Assembly (NCBI GenBank): GCA_007922225.1
Contig: ML679962.1
Coordinates: forward strand, 28,627,563 to 28,691,562
Origin: Emydura subglobosa
Taxonomy: Eukaryota; Chordata; Testudines; Chelidae
Direction of reading: 5' to 3'
DNA: 64,000 nucleotides
Of this stretch, positions 53,405-64,000 are shown piece by piece. Made by a program: the position numbers and the translations under genes. The notes beneath the pieces are model-generated. The model searched no databases. It worked only from the letters and a program-made list of their open reading frames with translations, and had not been told where the DNA came from. The first letter of the stretch is position 1. Each line of letters begins with the position of its first letter.

Positions 53405-54545
53405 CTAGGCTTGCTCCTACAGCTGCAGTATCTTGACGTCCTCAGGACCTGGAAGCTAGTCTCAGTGGTTGCCATGGACCTAGTTGCCAAGGGGGAGGAC
53501 CTCCTCGCGGAGCCTCTGCTACACAACCCCCAGCTGGGTGAGCAGGTGGCGGAGTCCGCCTTGGTGCGCCAGAGGTCGGTCCTGGCAGGTACCACCGGGA
53601 TTGCAGATCTCCTGGACTATGACCAGGGGGACTGGGTAGACACTGTGGCTCTTGGGGCTCTCTACTCCTCTTGTCCTACTCAGGAGATGGGGGGCTGCCC
53701 TACCTCCCGCCTCTTGTGTTTTTCTAGAGTGGGTCCTGTGGGAGGTTGATCCCCGCCTGCCCCCATTCTTGGCCTTCCACACCTTGCTGTTGGGCCGCTG
53801 CCCCGTGAGCCTCCCTGGCCTTCCCACCCTTACCCCACCCCTGTGCACCATGCACCAGCTGAGCTGGCTGTGAGACATGCAGTCGGTCCGTCTCCAAACC
53901 ATGCCCAGGACACAGCTGTATGCGCATGTGCTCCAGACCCTTTGTTTCCTCATCCTTGTGTCCTGCCCTGACACCAAGCGGTAGGACCTCTGACCATGCA
54001 AGGAGGGCAAGGGATGCCGGTGGGCCAATCTCCATGCCACCCTGGTTCCACAGCCCGCTGCGTATATTAGTTGGCGGCTTCTTCATGGAGCTGTGAGCAC
54101 AGGCATGTACCTGGTGCGGTGTACGACCTCCTGCAACACCTGGTCCTTCTGTGGCGAGAGGGAGACCCTGGGGCACATTGACATCAAGCGTGCCAGATTG
54201 CGGCCCCTCTTCTGGCTCCTCCAGAGCCATCTTCTTCGGTTCTGGCTGCACTTCTCCCTGCACCTCCTTATTTACGCGCACTCTCTCTGTGGCCCCAGAA
54301 AACGGTGAGGCCTCCTCGTCAATCTCCTCCTGGCCAAGATGGCCGCTCACCATACCGGGAGGAGGAAGCTGGACAGGCGGTGCTCTGCGACAGTGGGGCC
54401 TGCTTCCGATCCGTCCTGAAGTCACGTCTCCAGCCAGAGTTCCTCTGGGCCGTGTCCACTGGCTCCCTGGACGCCATGGAGGAGACGCAGGTGCTGTCCA
54501 GGGTTCTCTGCTCAGTGTCCCTCTCTGGACCCCTGCTACTTTTTA
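53405..54545 (+). pseudogene. LINE ORF2 C-terminal region, degraded (Tx1/L1-like or related)
   Basis: The plus strand shows the C-terminal, post-reverse-transcriptase part of a non-LTR retrotransposon polyprotein I recognise from turtle and crocodilian genomes. In order: 'LDVLRTWKLVS' and 'GEDLLAEPLLHNPQL' (53427-53540), 'GIADLLDYDQGDWVD' (about 53598-53640), 'ISWRLLHGAVSTGMYL' (54066-54113), a zinc-knuckle-like region 'SFCGERETLGH' (about 54145), 'LLRFWLHFSLHLLIYA' (54230-54280) and 'GALCDS'-like then 'EFLWAVSTGSLDAMEE' (54440-54485). Several stops and frame changes separate these parts, so no protein is made. In the zinc knuckle two of four metal ligands are changed (Trp and Arg where Cys is usual). 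The minus-strand 233-aa frame over the same DNA is a shadow. The exact LINE clade is inferred. Confidence 0.8.
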
Positions 54546-54715
54546 ACCTGTGCCCCTCCCTCCCACCCTTGTTTTTGTCATTTGTTGCCCCCTGTAATCA
54601 TTTGACACCTGGGTCGGGTGGCTCCTCCCCTTAGGCTGGAGGGAGGGACCTTTAGATGTGGGCGGGCTTCCAGCCACCCACCCCAGAGCTTCGAGAGGTG
54701 AAGTGCCTTGAAGGT
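54546..54715 (+). repeat. Probable 3' untranslated tail of the LINE
   Basis: Pyrimidine-rich then G-rich sequence directly after the coding relic ('ccctgtaatcatttgacacc', 'ggagggagggacctttagat'). It ends without a clear poly(A). Confidence 0.4.
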
Positions 54716-54719
54716 GTGG

Positions 54720-55885
54720 GTGGTAGCTGAACACCGCTGAGGATGAGGGGCTTCATCCTCCTTTGCCTTGGATCACCGTGGGGTTATTTGCATCCGTGCA
54801 AAGTGGGTGCAAAAGGCTGTCCTTGTGCTGGGCACAGGGGTAAATGACTCCAAACAGTCGTGCAGGGTTGGGCCCAGAGGTCTCTGTGGGTACTGTAAAC
54901 CAAAGAGATCTGGGATTGAACCTACAATCTCTCCGCTTTCAGCATTCGAAAATGGCGGTTGTATTTTCTTGTTCCCATGGCTCGTCTCTGTTCCCACCCA
55001 ACCCCCGCATCTCAAAATGGGATTGAGTAGGCCCCACTCCTTCGGACGCCACCCTGATGTTGGGTGGGTGGGCTGGCTGCAATCAGAGAGATGCGCATTA
55101 GCAGGGGCACAAAATCTGACCTCTGGAGACGTCTATTCCACTGGTTTGTGCAGTTGCCATTTACAGGTGACTCTTGAGCCTGGTTCCACAAAACATTATT
55201 TGGTAATTCTGGAGAACCTTGACTTCACCAGTCTGGCACCTGGCGTTTAGGGGTGTGGAGGGAGGGAGAAATAACCTGCCTGAGGAAGTCATCCTGCTAA
55301 TGGTGCCTGGGCCTTTGCTCTGGAGTGAAAGTGCTCATTCATTTTTTTTTAAGCATGCCATCGGTGCAAAAATATTGGCTCCTCTGATAGGGTAATTGGC
55401 TTTTCAGCACAGCGCTTTGCCCTTGGGGGTTGGATGGTGCCTGTCTGTGCATGCACACGCTGGAAATCTCAAGGTATAGTCCAGTTAAAGCCTCCGGGAG
55501 CAGCCTTTATCTTCTTGTGGGCAGTGGGACAGGGTGGGCTTGAGTGTGCTGCTGCAGGCTAGCTATGAACCAGGGTCTTGTCAAGGTTCCATCTCCTCTG
55601 GGCTTTGAAATCCTGGTGTGAAGGCACCGATACCCGAGGGGAACATCCCTCGTGTAAAAGGGCGGGGAGAGGGGTCATGCTTGTACTGTAGAGTGCAGGC
55701 TTTGGGCACTCATAAAGGAGCGGGTGAGGGGCAGGGCTGTGGTTCCCAGCCAGCTGCGTTGGCACAGAGGGTGAGGATCACGGAGCTGCTGGTTGATGCC
55801 GCAGCGGCTGCCTGGGAAAAATTCTAGCCAAGTCCCGTCCGCCGCTTCAGCAGGGCCAGTGGTTTAGTGCCAGGACTTGGCTCTT
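54720..55885. other. No recognisable gene
   Basis: The 160-aa frame 54768-55250 has no domain and spans repeat relics ('gtgcaaagtgggtgcaaaag' near 54796). I do not call it a gene. Confidence 0.4.
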
Positions 55886-55887
55886 TA

Positions 55888-56148
55888 GGTATGTCCGTGC
55901 TGCAAGCATAGCTTTAACCTAGCTAGTGTGGGTAATAACAGTAGCATAGGCTTGGAGGCATCGGCTAGCAACCGGAGTACCAGCAAGCTGAGAGCCCGGG
56001 TGTGTACTGTGACTGCGAGCGGGTGCTGCAGGAAGCCTGTGCTGCCACGTCGATGCTGCTGCTGTTCGTCGTGTGAGCTAGAGGAAAGTTAGCACCGGTA
56101 TGCCCGCCTGTGCCGCAACCGTTTCTTTAGTTCCGGCGTAGACGTGCC
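55888..56148. mobile_element. MITE ('ggtatgtctac' group)
   Basis: Begins GGTATGTCCGTGCTGCAA and ends TTCCGGCGTAGACGTGCC, imperfect inverted repeats matching at most positions. The interior is GC-rich with no ORF. No target duplication could be confirmed. Confidence 0.65.
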
Positions 56149-56149
56149 C

Positions 56150-57270
56150 AGCAGCTTGCTGGAATCAGACGAAGGGTGAGTCCTCTTCTTTCCTGACACT
56201 CGTGTGAGTGCTTGTGGCGGCTCCAGTAAAAATCCCAGCCTAAAATGTACGACCCCCTACAGGAACCAGTCCAAGAATAGATCCTAGGGAATGCCCCGAA
56301 GGAACATCCTTTTGTCCGTGCCACTGAGAAGAGCTTAGGTACATCTTGCCCAAATAGAGCATGTTGGTGATAAACCCCCTTTTCTTCTCAATGTCCATTT
56401 ACCTGAGCACTTCAGAGGTGGCCAGAGAAGGTGGTTCATGACCAATATATTCTACTCAGGGAAGATTTAGCTAAACCCATCCTGACCATATGAATGGCAC
56501 GTAGTTACTTCTGAGCTGGGCATTACTGAGTGTAGTACAAATGAAGCATTTATAATGTATAGGGTTTCCCCGCGCGCTAGTACATTTGAGTGCTGAATAA
56601 CCTCTCACTTCAAACTGAAGCTGACATTTGACAATATCAAGGGATGCTAAATCATGAACCAGTGTAAAACAGTCCTTAAGAGCAACTGTACCTGGTGTTG
56701 TTTCTAAGCCCTCCTCAAACAAGGCGACGTTACATTAAGCTGTTTATCAGGAAGTCTTTTTAGTGCTGTAAGGGAAAGTAAGAATTGTCTGTACCATAAT
56801 GCAAGGAAGCGGTCTGTGATGGCACTTGTCTTTCAGGGTGTTCCATTTAAAATACAGACTATCGCTTTTTTAAAAAGCGACAGAGAAATCTGGGCCCTAT
56901 TGAAATTGATGGAAATCTTGTCATTGATCCCAGTAGTATCAAGGCTTCACTTCCAGTGTTTTCCTAGGCATTAATTGCCTCATCCAGGTGAAATCCATGG
57001 AGGCCTTGTTTGCTTCATGATGAAGAGCCAGGTTATATTTTTCTGTGATAAAGCCAACAGGAGGCAGATGGGGAAACTCTGTAGAGGTCTCCTGGTGGCA
57101 TTTCCTGCTAATCCCGCCTTCAAGGGAGAGGGCAGTTTGGGGGCTGTGAAGGAGACTGGGGGTGTATGTTCCTCCCAGGGACGTGGAGGGAAGGTGACTG
57201 CATCCAGTACCTCCATGCAGAGGCCCTGACTTCTAGAGCCAGTCTGAACCTCTCTCTCTCTCTCCTGAGA
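56150..57270. other. No recognisable gene
   Basis: Short frames without motifs. A (CT)n tract lies at about 57251-57265. Confidence 0.45.
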
Positions 57271-57274
57271 TGTG

Positions 57275-57415
57275 GAGCCTTAGGTTCAAGTCCCTGGTCT
57301 GCCTGGTTCAGAGCAGAGTTTTTCATTCTGGATCAGGTAGAGCCTGGACTTGAACCTGGATGCCCCACACCACAGGGCAGTGCCCTAATCACCAGGGTAG
57401 ATGGATGACGCTCCC
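57275..57415. repeat. Palindrome with tRNA-like B-box arms
   Basis: AGGTTCAAGTCC (57282-57293) and GGACTTGAACCT (57346-57357) are perfect complements, and the inner flanks also pair for about 15 more bases. GGTTCAAGTCC resembles a pol III B box on each strand. On the minus strand 'tggtgattagggcactgcc' resembles an A box. It is therefore probably two SINE heads in inverted orientation or a MITE that captured one. Confidence 0.55.
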
Positions 57416-57419
57416 TTTC

Positions 57420-58165
57420 CAAATTGAAAAACTCGGGTTTAGATCTGAAAATGGACATTTCTGGCAATTCCATTTGCATGACGAGTTTGAGAGGTTTTGG
57501 TTTTGTTCCAATGAGGAATGAAATGAGATTTCGAAAGCTCACAGCTACAAAACAGAATGGTCACCCTCTGGTCAGCTCTCTGGATTTCTCCACTCTTTGC
57601 GCCTTGTTTAGACCCTTATTCTTGAGCAGGATGGGTGTACAACGGGACCATTTCAATACAGTGTTACACTAACTTTGTGCAAGTGACCATCCCAAGTGGA
57701 GAGGAGGTGGGGGTGAGGGAGAGTGTGAAGAAGTGCGCCTCTGTGGTGCCCCACTACTCCTCTGTAGGAAACCCCCAGGAGGGGATTCTTCAAGAGTTAG
57801 TATCATTACTTCCCTCATGGGGGAGCTGCTTGTTGTGATACGGTGCCAGCAGTGTGCTGGGCTCTATATGGACAAGGATAAGGACCAGGGATGAAATCCT
57901 GGCCCTATTTACGTCAAAGCAAAAATCCCACGGACTTGCCCCTCCTCCATCTTGTAGTGCAGAGAGCATTGGGACTTGTATAGGATTTCTGTAATATTGT
58001 GCGATATTTCAGTCCTGGAATACGGCAGATCCCTGCTTTGGAACACAGTCTGAATGGACAATGTACCAGCAATGGAGGCTGGGTGGGGGCAGAGAGGGAC
58101 ACGCGGAAAGAATAAAGTTAATGTGGACTGCTTATGATAGAAGTTTTGCTTTCAATATGGCCATG
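57420..58165. other. No gene; SINE-like relic
   Basis: A weak match to the repeat of 18752 is visible at about 57842-57900 ('ggtgccagcagtgtgctggg'). Otherwise featureless. Confidence 0.4.
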
Positions 58166-58169
58166 CTGT

Positions 58170-58231
58170 AAAGCCTATTGAAGCCAATGTGATTCTTTCA
58201 GTTGACATCAGTGGGTTTTGGGTCAGACCCT
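58170..58231. repeat. Palindromic MITE-like repeat
   Basis: 'aaagcctattgaagccaatg' and 'catcagtgggttttgggtca' are degenerate complements, ending 'gaccct'. Same family as 50811. Confidence 0.65.
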
Positions 58232-58234
58232 AAA

Positions 58235-60215
58235 ATGTCTCTGGGATTATGTCCTAACTCAATAGAACTGCTCACATGAGAGTTCTACGGATCAGGCCCT
58301 TAATATTTATAGAGCCTGCGATCCGTACTCATGTAACTTCTCCTTACTCATGCAGGTGGAGGTTGGTGGAACTACTCAGAGTTCAGAGTTAGAGGACTGG
58401 ACTCTCGTATTATAAGTAAACAGACATTGGGAGTAAGACTATTTCTCTAAGGTGCTCTGAGTCTCTATTGTAAGATGGTGATGAATGCAATGACTGCAAC
58501 TTGCCTTTTGCTAATGGCAAAGCAAAATGGCTTATCTTTTTTTCTTTTGTGTGTGTGTATGTAAATTCATACAAGTTGTGTCTCAAAGAAGAATGGCAGC
58601 TGGCATATCAGTGTTTCTGCCAACTCCGTCTGCTTTGGTTGTTTTATATTAGAGAGAAAGCCATGTGGTCACAAAAAAGATCAAGGAATAAAATTTCAAG
58701 CGTGGTGTAAGGCGGAATTCTGTCGTCTTGTCATTTGTTTCATTAACGCGTGTGAACAAATGCTGATCGGATTCTCCGTGAATTGCGCATTGTTCTGTAA
58801 CTTTGTTAGACAACTATCAGAGGTGTATACAAACGTGGGAATGACTCAACAGAACCAGCAGTGCTGATATGCCAAACAACCTGTTACATAGACTGTGTGG
58901 AGAAAAATGGACCTTCAAAATAGGGACTATTGTAAGAATCTATAAAGCATGAAACTAGGGGAAACTCCCAATGTGCAGATGGATGTTTGGTCTGAGAGCC
59001 TGATTCTGTAGGTGCTGAATGGCTCTATAGTGAGGTCTCCCTCATCCCCCCCAATCCAGTGGGAATTGAGAACAATAGAAATTGAGGAGCTCATCACCTT
59101 GCGGGATTGAGTCCTTACTTGGTTTCATCAGTCTCGCCATATTTTTTTTTTAATTAACTTTTGTAGCAAAAGCTGTTCAGTGGAAAAAAATTGGCATAAC
59201 TTCAAAAGGCTGCAAAATATCTGTATAAAGATGTTCACTTAAAAAACAAAAATTGGGGCCAGTGTCACAGTGCATACAATCTTTTTAAAAAGGAACAGGA
59301 CCAGTTCCCTGTGGCTAGGTTGTTGCCTCTTGGTAGGGCTGATTTAACCCACTTGAGTACACCTGGCTCTACCAGTCCCAGCGAGGTAGGGGCCAGGACC
59401 ACATTATATAATGAGGAAGCTGCAAGGAGAAAGAGGTTGGTGTACAGGGTTTGCTGGGGTAAGCGAGGCAGAACTGCATGGAGCAGAGGCTCAGGCAGGG
59501 GCAGCTAGGAAGGGCTGTCAGAATCTCCCAGAGGAATGAGTTACAGTTGTTTGGGACTAGGGTTTAACCTCAGGATGGGAAGGAGGGTTCAAACTCTTTA
59601 TTTGTCCCCAGGATGAGGGAGAAGTAGTGTTTGCCCATCAGGAACGGGAGTGGCTGGATGCTTAAGAGGCTGAGTGAACAGTCAGCGATAAGTCACTTGA
59701 GCTCATTTTGGACTTGTGGACTTTTTTGTGAAGACTGGTTTGGGGTGGGACTAGAATCCTGCGAACCAATAAATGAGCCCTAATAGGTTTCAGGGGAGGG
59801 AGGTTTTGATTCTTGCTGGTGTGGATGAGGGCAGGATTTGTCCCTTTTATGTGAAAACCCGGCTCTCTTTTGTTCCTGGAATTCTAGCAGAGAGAACTTT
59901 AGGCCATGGGCAGGTTTTCAGAAGTCCTTGGCATTGCCCTACCTCTGCTCCCTTGGAAGTTGGTGGCTTCAATGGGTCCTTGACTGCAAGGGGATCAGAG
60001 TTAGACCAAAGTTGTAGGCTTTCAAAAGTGCCAGGCCATGATGATGCTAAAGTCTAAGGATTCTTACCTGATACCACTGCCCCCCCTGACCTCCACAAAG
60101 CCAGACCTTTTCTTGAGAACTTCTCTCCTGAATGTGAGGACTTGCTAGAATGAGTGCAGAACATGGCCCATAGGTGGATCTTCAGGCTTAGGGAGTCTGC
60201 TTTCCTGGGATGATT
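58235..60215. other. No recognisable gene
   Basis: AT-rich sequence with short frames (58501-58710, 59311-59508, 59773-60057), no motif. Confidence 0.45.
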
Positions 60216-60220
60216 CTCCA

Positions 60221-60468
60221 AGAGCTTGTCAACACTAAACATTCTTGCTGCTTTACTCATGCTCCCTCCTCCTGTGTGAATGCGGTTATACTGGTATATT
60301 CTATTCTGGTTTGGGAACTGAAATAAGCTATGCCAGGGCCTGGTGACTTTGTACAGTATAACTGCTTCCCTACTAGGGCTTATACCATATATCTATACTG
60401 GTAAGAAGTCACATCCCCTACCCGACATAGTTATACCAATACCTCTTCTAATGTAGACTAGCTCTAAG
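60221..60468. mobile_element. MITE ('cttgtctacacta' group)
   Basis: Begins 'agagcttgtcaacacta' and ends 'atgtagactagctctaag', near-complements. It contains 'gaagtcacatcccctacccg' and 'acatagttataccaatac', familiar turtle MITE phrases. Confidence 0.7.
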
Positions 60469-60474
60469 TTTCAT

Positions 60475-61968
60475 CCTCAGTCTGATGTGGCTAGCTTCTA
60501 AACACCTTTGACCTGCCAAGCAGTTAAATCCTATCAGTGGTCTTAAAATCTCTGGGTCTGATAACCCACATCATGCATTGCCTATGGTATTTCACGTTGC
60601 CCGAGGTACTGTATTGATTGTCACATTTTGCAGCAGTAATTATATATAGAATATTAATAGATTCCACTCTGCACACAAGGGCGTCAATTAATAGGGCCAT
60701 TTTGTCGACCTCCTAAAGTTTCCAAGAGCGCTTGACGTTCAATTGTCAACGTTCTTCCCACGACCATATATTTCACTTTGAATGTCTGTAAAATGGTTGG
60801 GTTGAAATTTAAAAGCTGCAACACAGGATGCACATGTCTGTAGAACTTGTGACAGCTGGGGGAAAAGGTTATAACTGGGACATGCAAAAGCCAGAGATTT
60901 CTGTCATGTAGTCATTTGATTTTCCAGCACAGTAGTTCTCTATGGAGCTCAGTGGAGTCTAATCAATGTCACAGCCATTGGAAGTGACTAATGCATTCCC
61001 TACCACCACTTCAATTTGGTGCTTTTCTGAAGCTTAAAGTGCTACAGGATCTGGGAACACGTAGAGAAGAGCAGAACTGGGGAGTTGGATTAGGATAGCT
61101 AATTGCCACAGTGGCAAACTTTGATCAAAGTACAGTTTCTTAGTGAAGTGACTGGAGCCCCGTCTGTGTGATGAACTCTCAGCGCTGTGTCTAGCTGCAG
61201 TACAAGATGCGTTGGTTTTTTTTTTTTTAATTAGTTTTGCTGACCTGTTCAGAACTGCCCACGGTTATTGATAGAACATTTTAGAAAAGTCGCAGACAAG
61301 AGCTTGTAATGGGCAGACACGTTAACATTAGCATCAAAATCCTAGGAACACTGGAGTCCTTAACAGTATCTCGAAAGTTAAACGTCTTTATTATTTTTTC
61401 CATGATTTTCAATCATTGCTGCGATGCAGGCTGTAATAGGCAGCCATCAGGTCACAAGGTTACCCATCCACATGCTCAGGACTTCCTTATGTAGTATAAT
61501 CCGACAGTTTGCTCATCATGTAGGTTTTTTATTGTTGATGCTTTAATATGACCAAAACCAGATCTACAGTGGGGAGTCTGTTCTTGGGCCCACAAAATCA
61601 TCAAGGCACAATCCAGCAAGCCCTGACTCACCGGTTCCTATGAATAGCCTGATTGCCTTTGTTCCTATGAATAGTCTTCCTAAAACTAAAGGAGTTGTTT
61701 GCTTGAGTTCAGGTCTGCAGGATTGGCCACTGTTCTTTCAAAACTCCCTTAACCAGGAATGCAGTCGTTGCATAACGGGCACTTGGGTAAAGGAATCTTT
61801 CTGCGTAACTACTTCCTGCTCCACTATTTTGCTTCTTCCTCCCCTGCACCTCCATCCTTCATTCTTCCATCGTAGAGTGTCCTGCACGCTATCATTTTAG
61901 TTTGAGGATCAGCATCATTCTGCAAAGGAGTCATTAGCATGTGTGTTCACCTGCTCTTCTCAGAACAA
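60475..61968. other. No recognisable gene
   Basis: AT-rich, with short frames only (60684-60887 minus, 61640-61900 plus). Confidence 0.45.
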
Positions 61969-61969
61969 A

Positions 61970-62031
61970 GGGCGTGATCCAAAGCCCATTCAAGTCCATG
62001 AAAAGACTCCCAATGACGTGAATGGGCCCTG
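61970..62031. repeat. Palindromic MITE-like repeat
   Basis: 'gggcgtgatccaaagcccat' and 'aatgacgtgaatgggccctg' with 'tgaaaagactcc' between them. Same family as 50811. Confidence 0.75.
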
Positions 62032-62337
62032 AAGTCGGCACGAAGAACATGACATTCAGAAGCAAGACCCACCTTAGCCTTGTTCACTTCTGAAGAGCTA
62101 CTCATGCAATTATGCTGCCTTAGATGTATGTCTTCTCATCTGACTTTTTTAAAAGGGCTTTTTGCACTCTTATAATCAGCAAGCTGCAGTCAAACGTGTG
62201 GCAACTATTTTCCCCCAGTAAAAATCTAAATTCGCTTTTGTTCAGATCTCTCACGGTTCAGGCCTCAACCCAAGTTGAAAGAGTAAAATGTGTCTGTTTT
62301 TACTTTGGAAAGGCTTGTCACTGAGTAAGAAACATTT

Positions 62338-62353
62338 AAAAAAAAAAAAAAAA
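62338..62353. repeat. A16 homopolymer
   Basis: A run of 16 A with no recognisable retroelement body upstream. Confidence 0.8.
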
Positions 62354-62459
62354 GAAAATCAAGACGACACTCCCCAGGCAACAAGAAACAAGAAAGCTCA
62401 GCAATCTACAATGCTATCGAGGGTTCCCATTAGCCACCTAGAAGTGACAGGTTCCTTAG

Positions 62460-62545
62460 CTGATTACTAATCCCCTGAGTCATCCTGTGCGAGTAATTAT
62501 TAATGTTCACATTCAATTTGCATTAAAATCTGGGGTGGGGTAAGA
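62460..62545. promoter_or_regulatory. Candidate AT-rich regulatory element
   Basis: 'gagtaattattaatgttcac' and 'attcaatttgcattaaaatc' carry several ATTA cores, an AP-1-like 'tgagtcat' (62477-62484) and an octamer-like 'atttgcat'. Motif density is the only evidence. Confidence 0.25.
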
Positions 62546-62786
62546 AGTATCTAGAGACTTGCACTGCAGATCTTTCTGTATTTCATCCCGGCCTAAAGAG
62601 AGACATTGCTGGAATGGAGTCGCTCATGGCTTGTAGTGTTTTTCAAGGTAGAGAAGAGATGGGACTTGGCTGTATTGAATGCAAAGGTGATTCTTCTATT
62701 GAGGCTGCTGAGTACAGATTGACACTGTAATTTTCACTGGTGCACTGCTCCAGTAGGGTGTGATTCTGCCAGATGCTGAGCATGCT

Positions 62787-62870
62787 GGTTCTGATCCAGC
62801 AAAGTACTTGCTCACGTGCTTAATTCCGTGCCTGGGGCTGGCGTGCTCAGCACGTGGCAGGATTGAGCCC
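62787..62870. repeat. Palindromic AAGCAC-type MITE-like repeat
   Basis: 'ggttctgatccagcaaagta', 'cttgctcacgtgcttaattc' then 'cagcacgtggcaggattgag' and 'ccc'. An imperfect hairpin of the family also at 34446 and 42181. Confidence 0.65.
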
Positions 62871-62874
62871 ATAC

Positions 62875-63888
62875 TGACGGTCTCAGCTCTGCTTCCATCC
62901 TAGTGTCACCTTTTCAGAGGAGCTCCCTAGATCCTGGAATATATCTAGGTGGCCCGGTCCTGTAGTCCTAACACACTCAAAACACCCACTAAAATCTCAT
63001 CTATTCTATATAGGTTTTTATACTGCCATAAGGAACACTAATTTAATGTAAAAAAATGAAAATGAATGTGAATCCCGGTTTTTTGCATGGCATTTTGTGC
63101 TTCCTGGTGTTTTTCATATCATCCATGTACTGTAAGAAGCATGCTGTTGAGAACATCAGCTGGATTTCACACCGCTGTCATGTTTGGTAGGTTAAGGGAT
63201 GGGAGATCCTAAAGAGCTGTCAATGGCTGTTCTTAATGTTCCAGAGAAATGGTTAAGTTTGACCTTTGCTGTTAAATTTGATGCCTGAGGTAAATTAAAA
63301 ACGTTAACAGCACTTGTTCTTTCATAGGAACACAGTCATGACTACATTTGTCTCATTCAATCCGTTTTTTTTTAAAACGACATCTATGGTGTAACTAAGG
63401 TAAAGGACCTCTTCAGGCTGCCACAAACCGCAGCTCGAGTCACGGACAAGCAGCAGCTTTTAAATGGCAGCATGATTTATTGCCAGGTGAATATTGAGCG
63501 TATGGTAAGGGCCAGCTTTGCTCAAGAGTTTAAAATGTAAGTGAATGTGGTGAGGTTGATTGTCTGTGTGTGGGGGGGGGGAAGGGAGTGTGTGACTCCT
63601 TTTCTCCTGTGGTGGAAGAATTGGGCCTGAAGCTTCTGTGAATTGTATGAGTGAATCTTGAGAGCTGGGGGATTGGAAAGAATCCATCTGGGCTGAGAGG
63701 TGGAGTCATGAGCTGCGGTTTTCTAACGTGACTTTAGGTACCCAGGGGGCCTGACTTTTCAGAAAATGCTGAGCAACCGCTCTCTGACAGATCAACATAA
63801 ATACAAACACTTCTTGGCCTCAGGCCACTGGGGACTGCTAACTTATGACTAGTGAACTACATTCACACAGTGGAGAGCGGTAGGAAGG
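62875..63888. other. No recognisable gene
   Basis: AT-rich; no exon or repeat end is supported. Short minus-strand frame 63460-63687. Confidence 0.45.

Positions 63889-63940
<52 letters not shown>
63889..63940. repeat. (GT)12(GA)14 compound microsatellite
   Basis: Perfect GT dinucleotides at 63889-63912 followed directly by perfect GA dinucleotides at 63913-63940. Likely length-polymorphic. Confidence 0.95.
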
Positions 63941-63944
<4 letters not shown>

Positions 63945-64000
63945 AGGCAGGGGTGGAGGAGACTGGGAGAGATGGATGTTAAAAAGGCTTCTTTTTCTGT

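Noticed and set aside
53724..54425. 233-codon minus-strand open frame
   Set aside because: It lies opposite the LINE ORF2 relic, whose plus-strand motifs are clear. The minus frame has no recognisable domain.
54890..54950. Minus-strand tRNA-derived SINE (GGTTCAATCCC at about 54915)
   Set aside because: Only one B-box-like word is present, with no A box at the right distance and no SINE body.
54768..55250. 160-codon plus-strand frame
   Set aside because: It runs through recognisable repeat relics and has no domain.
57282..57357. A genuine tRNA gene
   Set aside because: The B-box-like words are part of a palindrome and there is no cloverleaf with acceptor stem and anticodon.
1..64000. CRISPR array, operon or bacterial-type system
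   Set aside because: No regularly spaced repeats with unique spacers and no dense prokaryotic-type coding. The sequence is clearly vertebrate in character.

Overview
This looks like nuclear, non-coding DNA from a reptile, most likely a turtle (a crocodilian is the next possibility). The inference rests on repeat content that I recognise from general knowledge, not from a database search: CR1 LINE 3' ends, a degraded PIF/Harbinger transposon with a Myb/SANT-like partner gene, AT-rich and palindromic MITE-like repeats built around motifs such as 'TGATCCAAA...TTTGGATCA', hAT-like elements, Penelope-like fragments and an old MIR. There are no operons, CRISPR arrays or ribosome-binding sites. I recognise no host protein-coding gene with confidence.

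Layout. 0-9 kb: relics of LINEs (an L2/CR1-type reverse transcriptase scrap near 0.25 kb; CR1 tails at 1.26-1.66 and 4.9-5.4 kb), a Penelope-like fragment at 6.5 kb, then plain AT-rich sequence. 9.14-10.2 kb: a GC-rich repeat unit bracketed by 50-bp direct repeats, with a minus-strand CCAAT/TATA promoter, a splice donor and a Pro/Glu-rich broken ORF. 10-19 kb: mostly unremarkable, with a 52-bp tandem repeat at 15.6-16.3 kb split by a 505-bp transposon-like insertion, then an MIR at 18.6 kb. 19.7-20.5 kb: a solo LTR with perfect 5-bp target duplications. 23.36-26.69 kb: a nearly full-length but inactivated Harbinger element with two convergent genes, itself invaded by a 132-bp Penelope-like insert flanked by a perfect 11-bp duplication. 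26.7-48 kb: introns or intergenic DNA with CR1, MITEs, two hAT-like elements (34.84-35.74 and 38.02-38.43 kb) and several candidate regulatory motifs. 48.25-49.96 kb: a CpG island with GC boxes, an inverted CCAAT box and plus-strand splice donors, which is the best candidate for a host promoter and non-coding first exon. 50-64 kb: probably intron or flank, with a LINE ORF2 C-terminal pseudogene (53.4-54.55 kb), more MITEs and a GT/GA microsatellite.

How it fits together: the simplest reading is the 5' end of one plus-strand gene (CpG island at 49 kb) with a repeat-rich upstream region and a long first intron running off the right edge. The gene cannot be named from this window. The most informative items are the dated nesting of mobile elements, the hammerhead-like core in the Penelope-like repeats, and the compact minus-strand promoter inside the 9-10 kb repeat.
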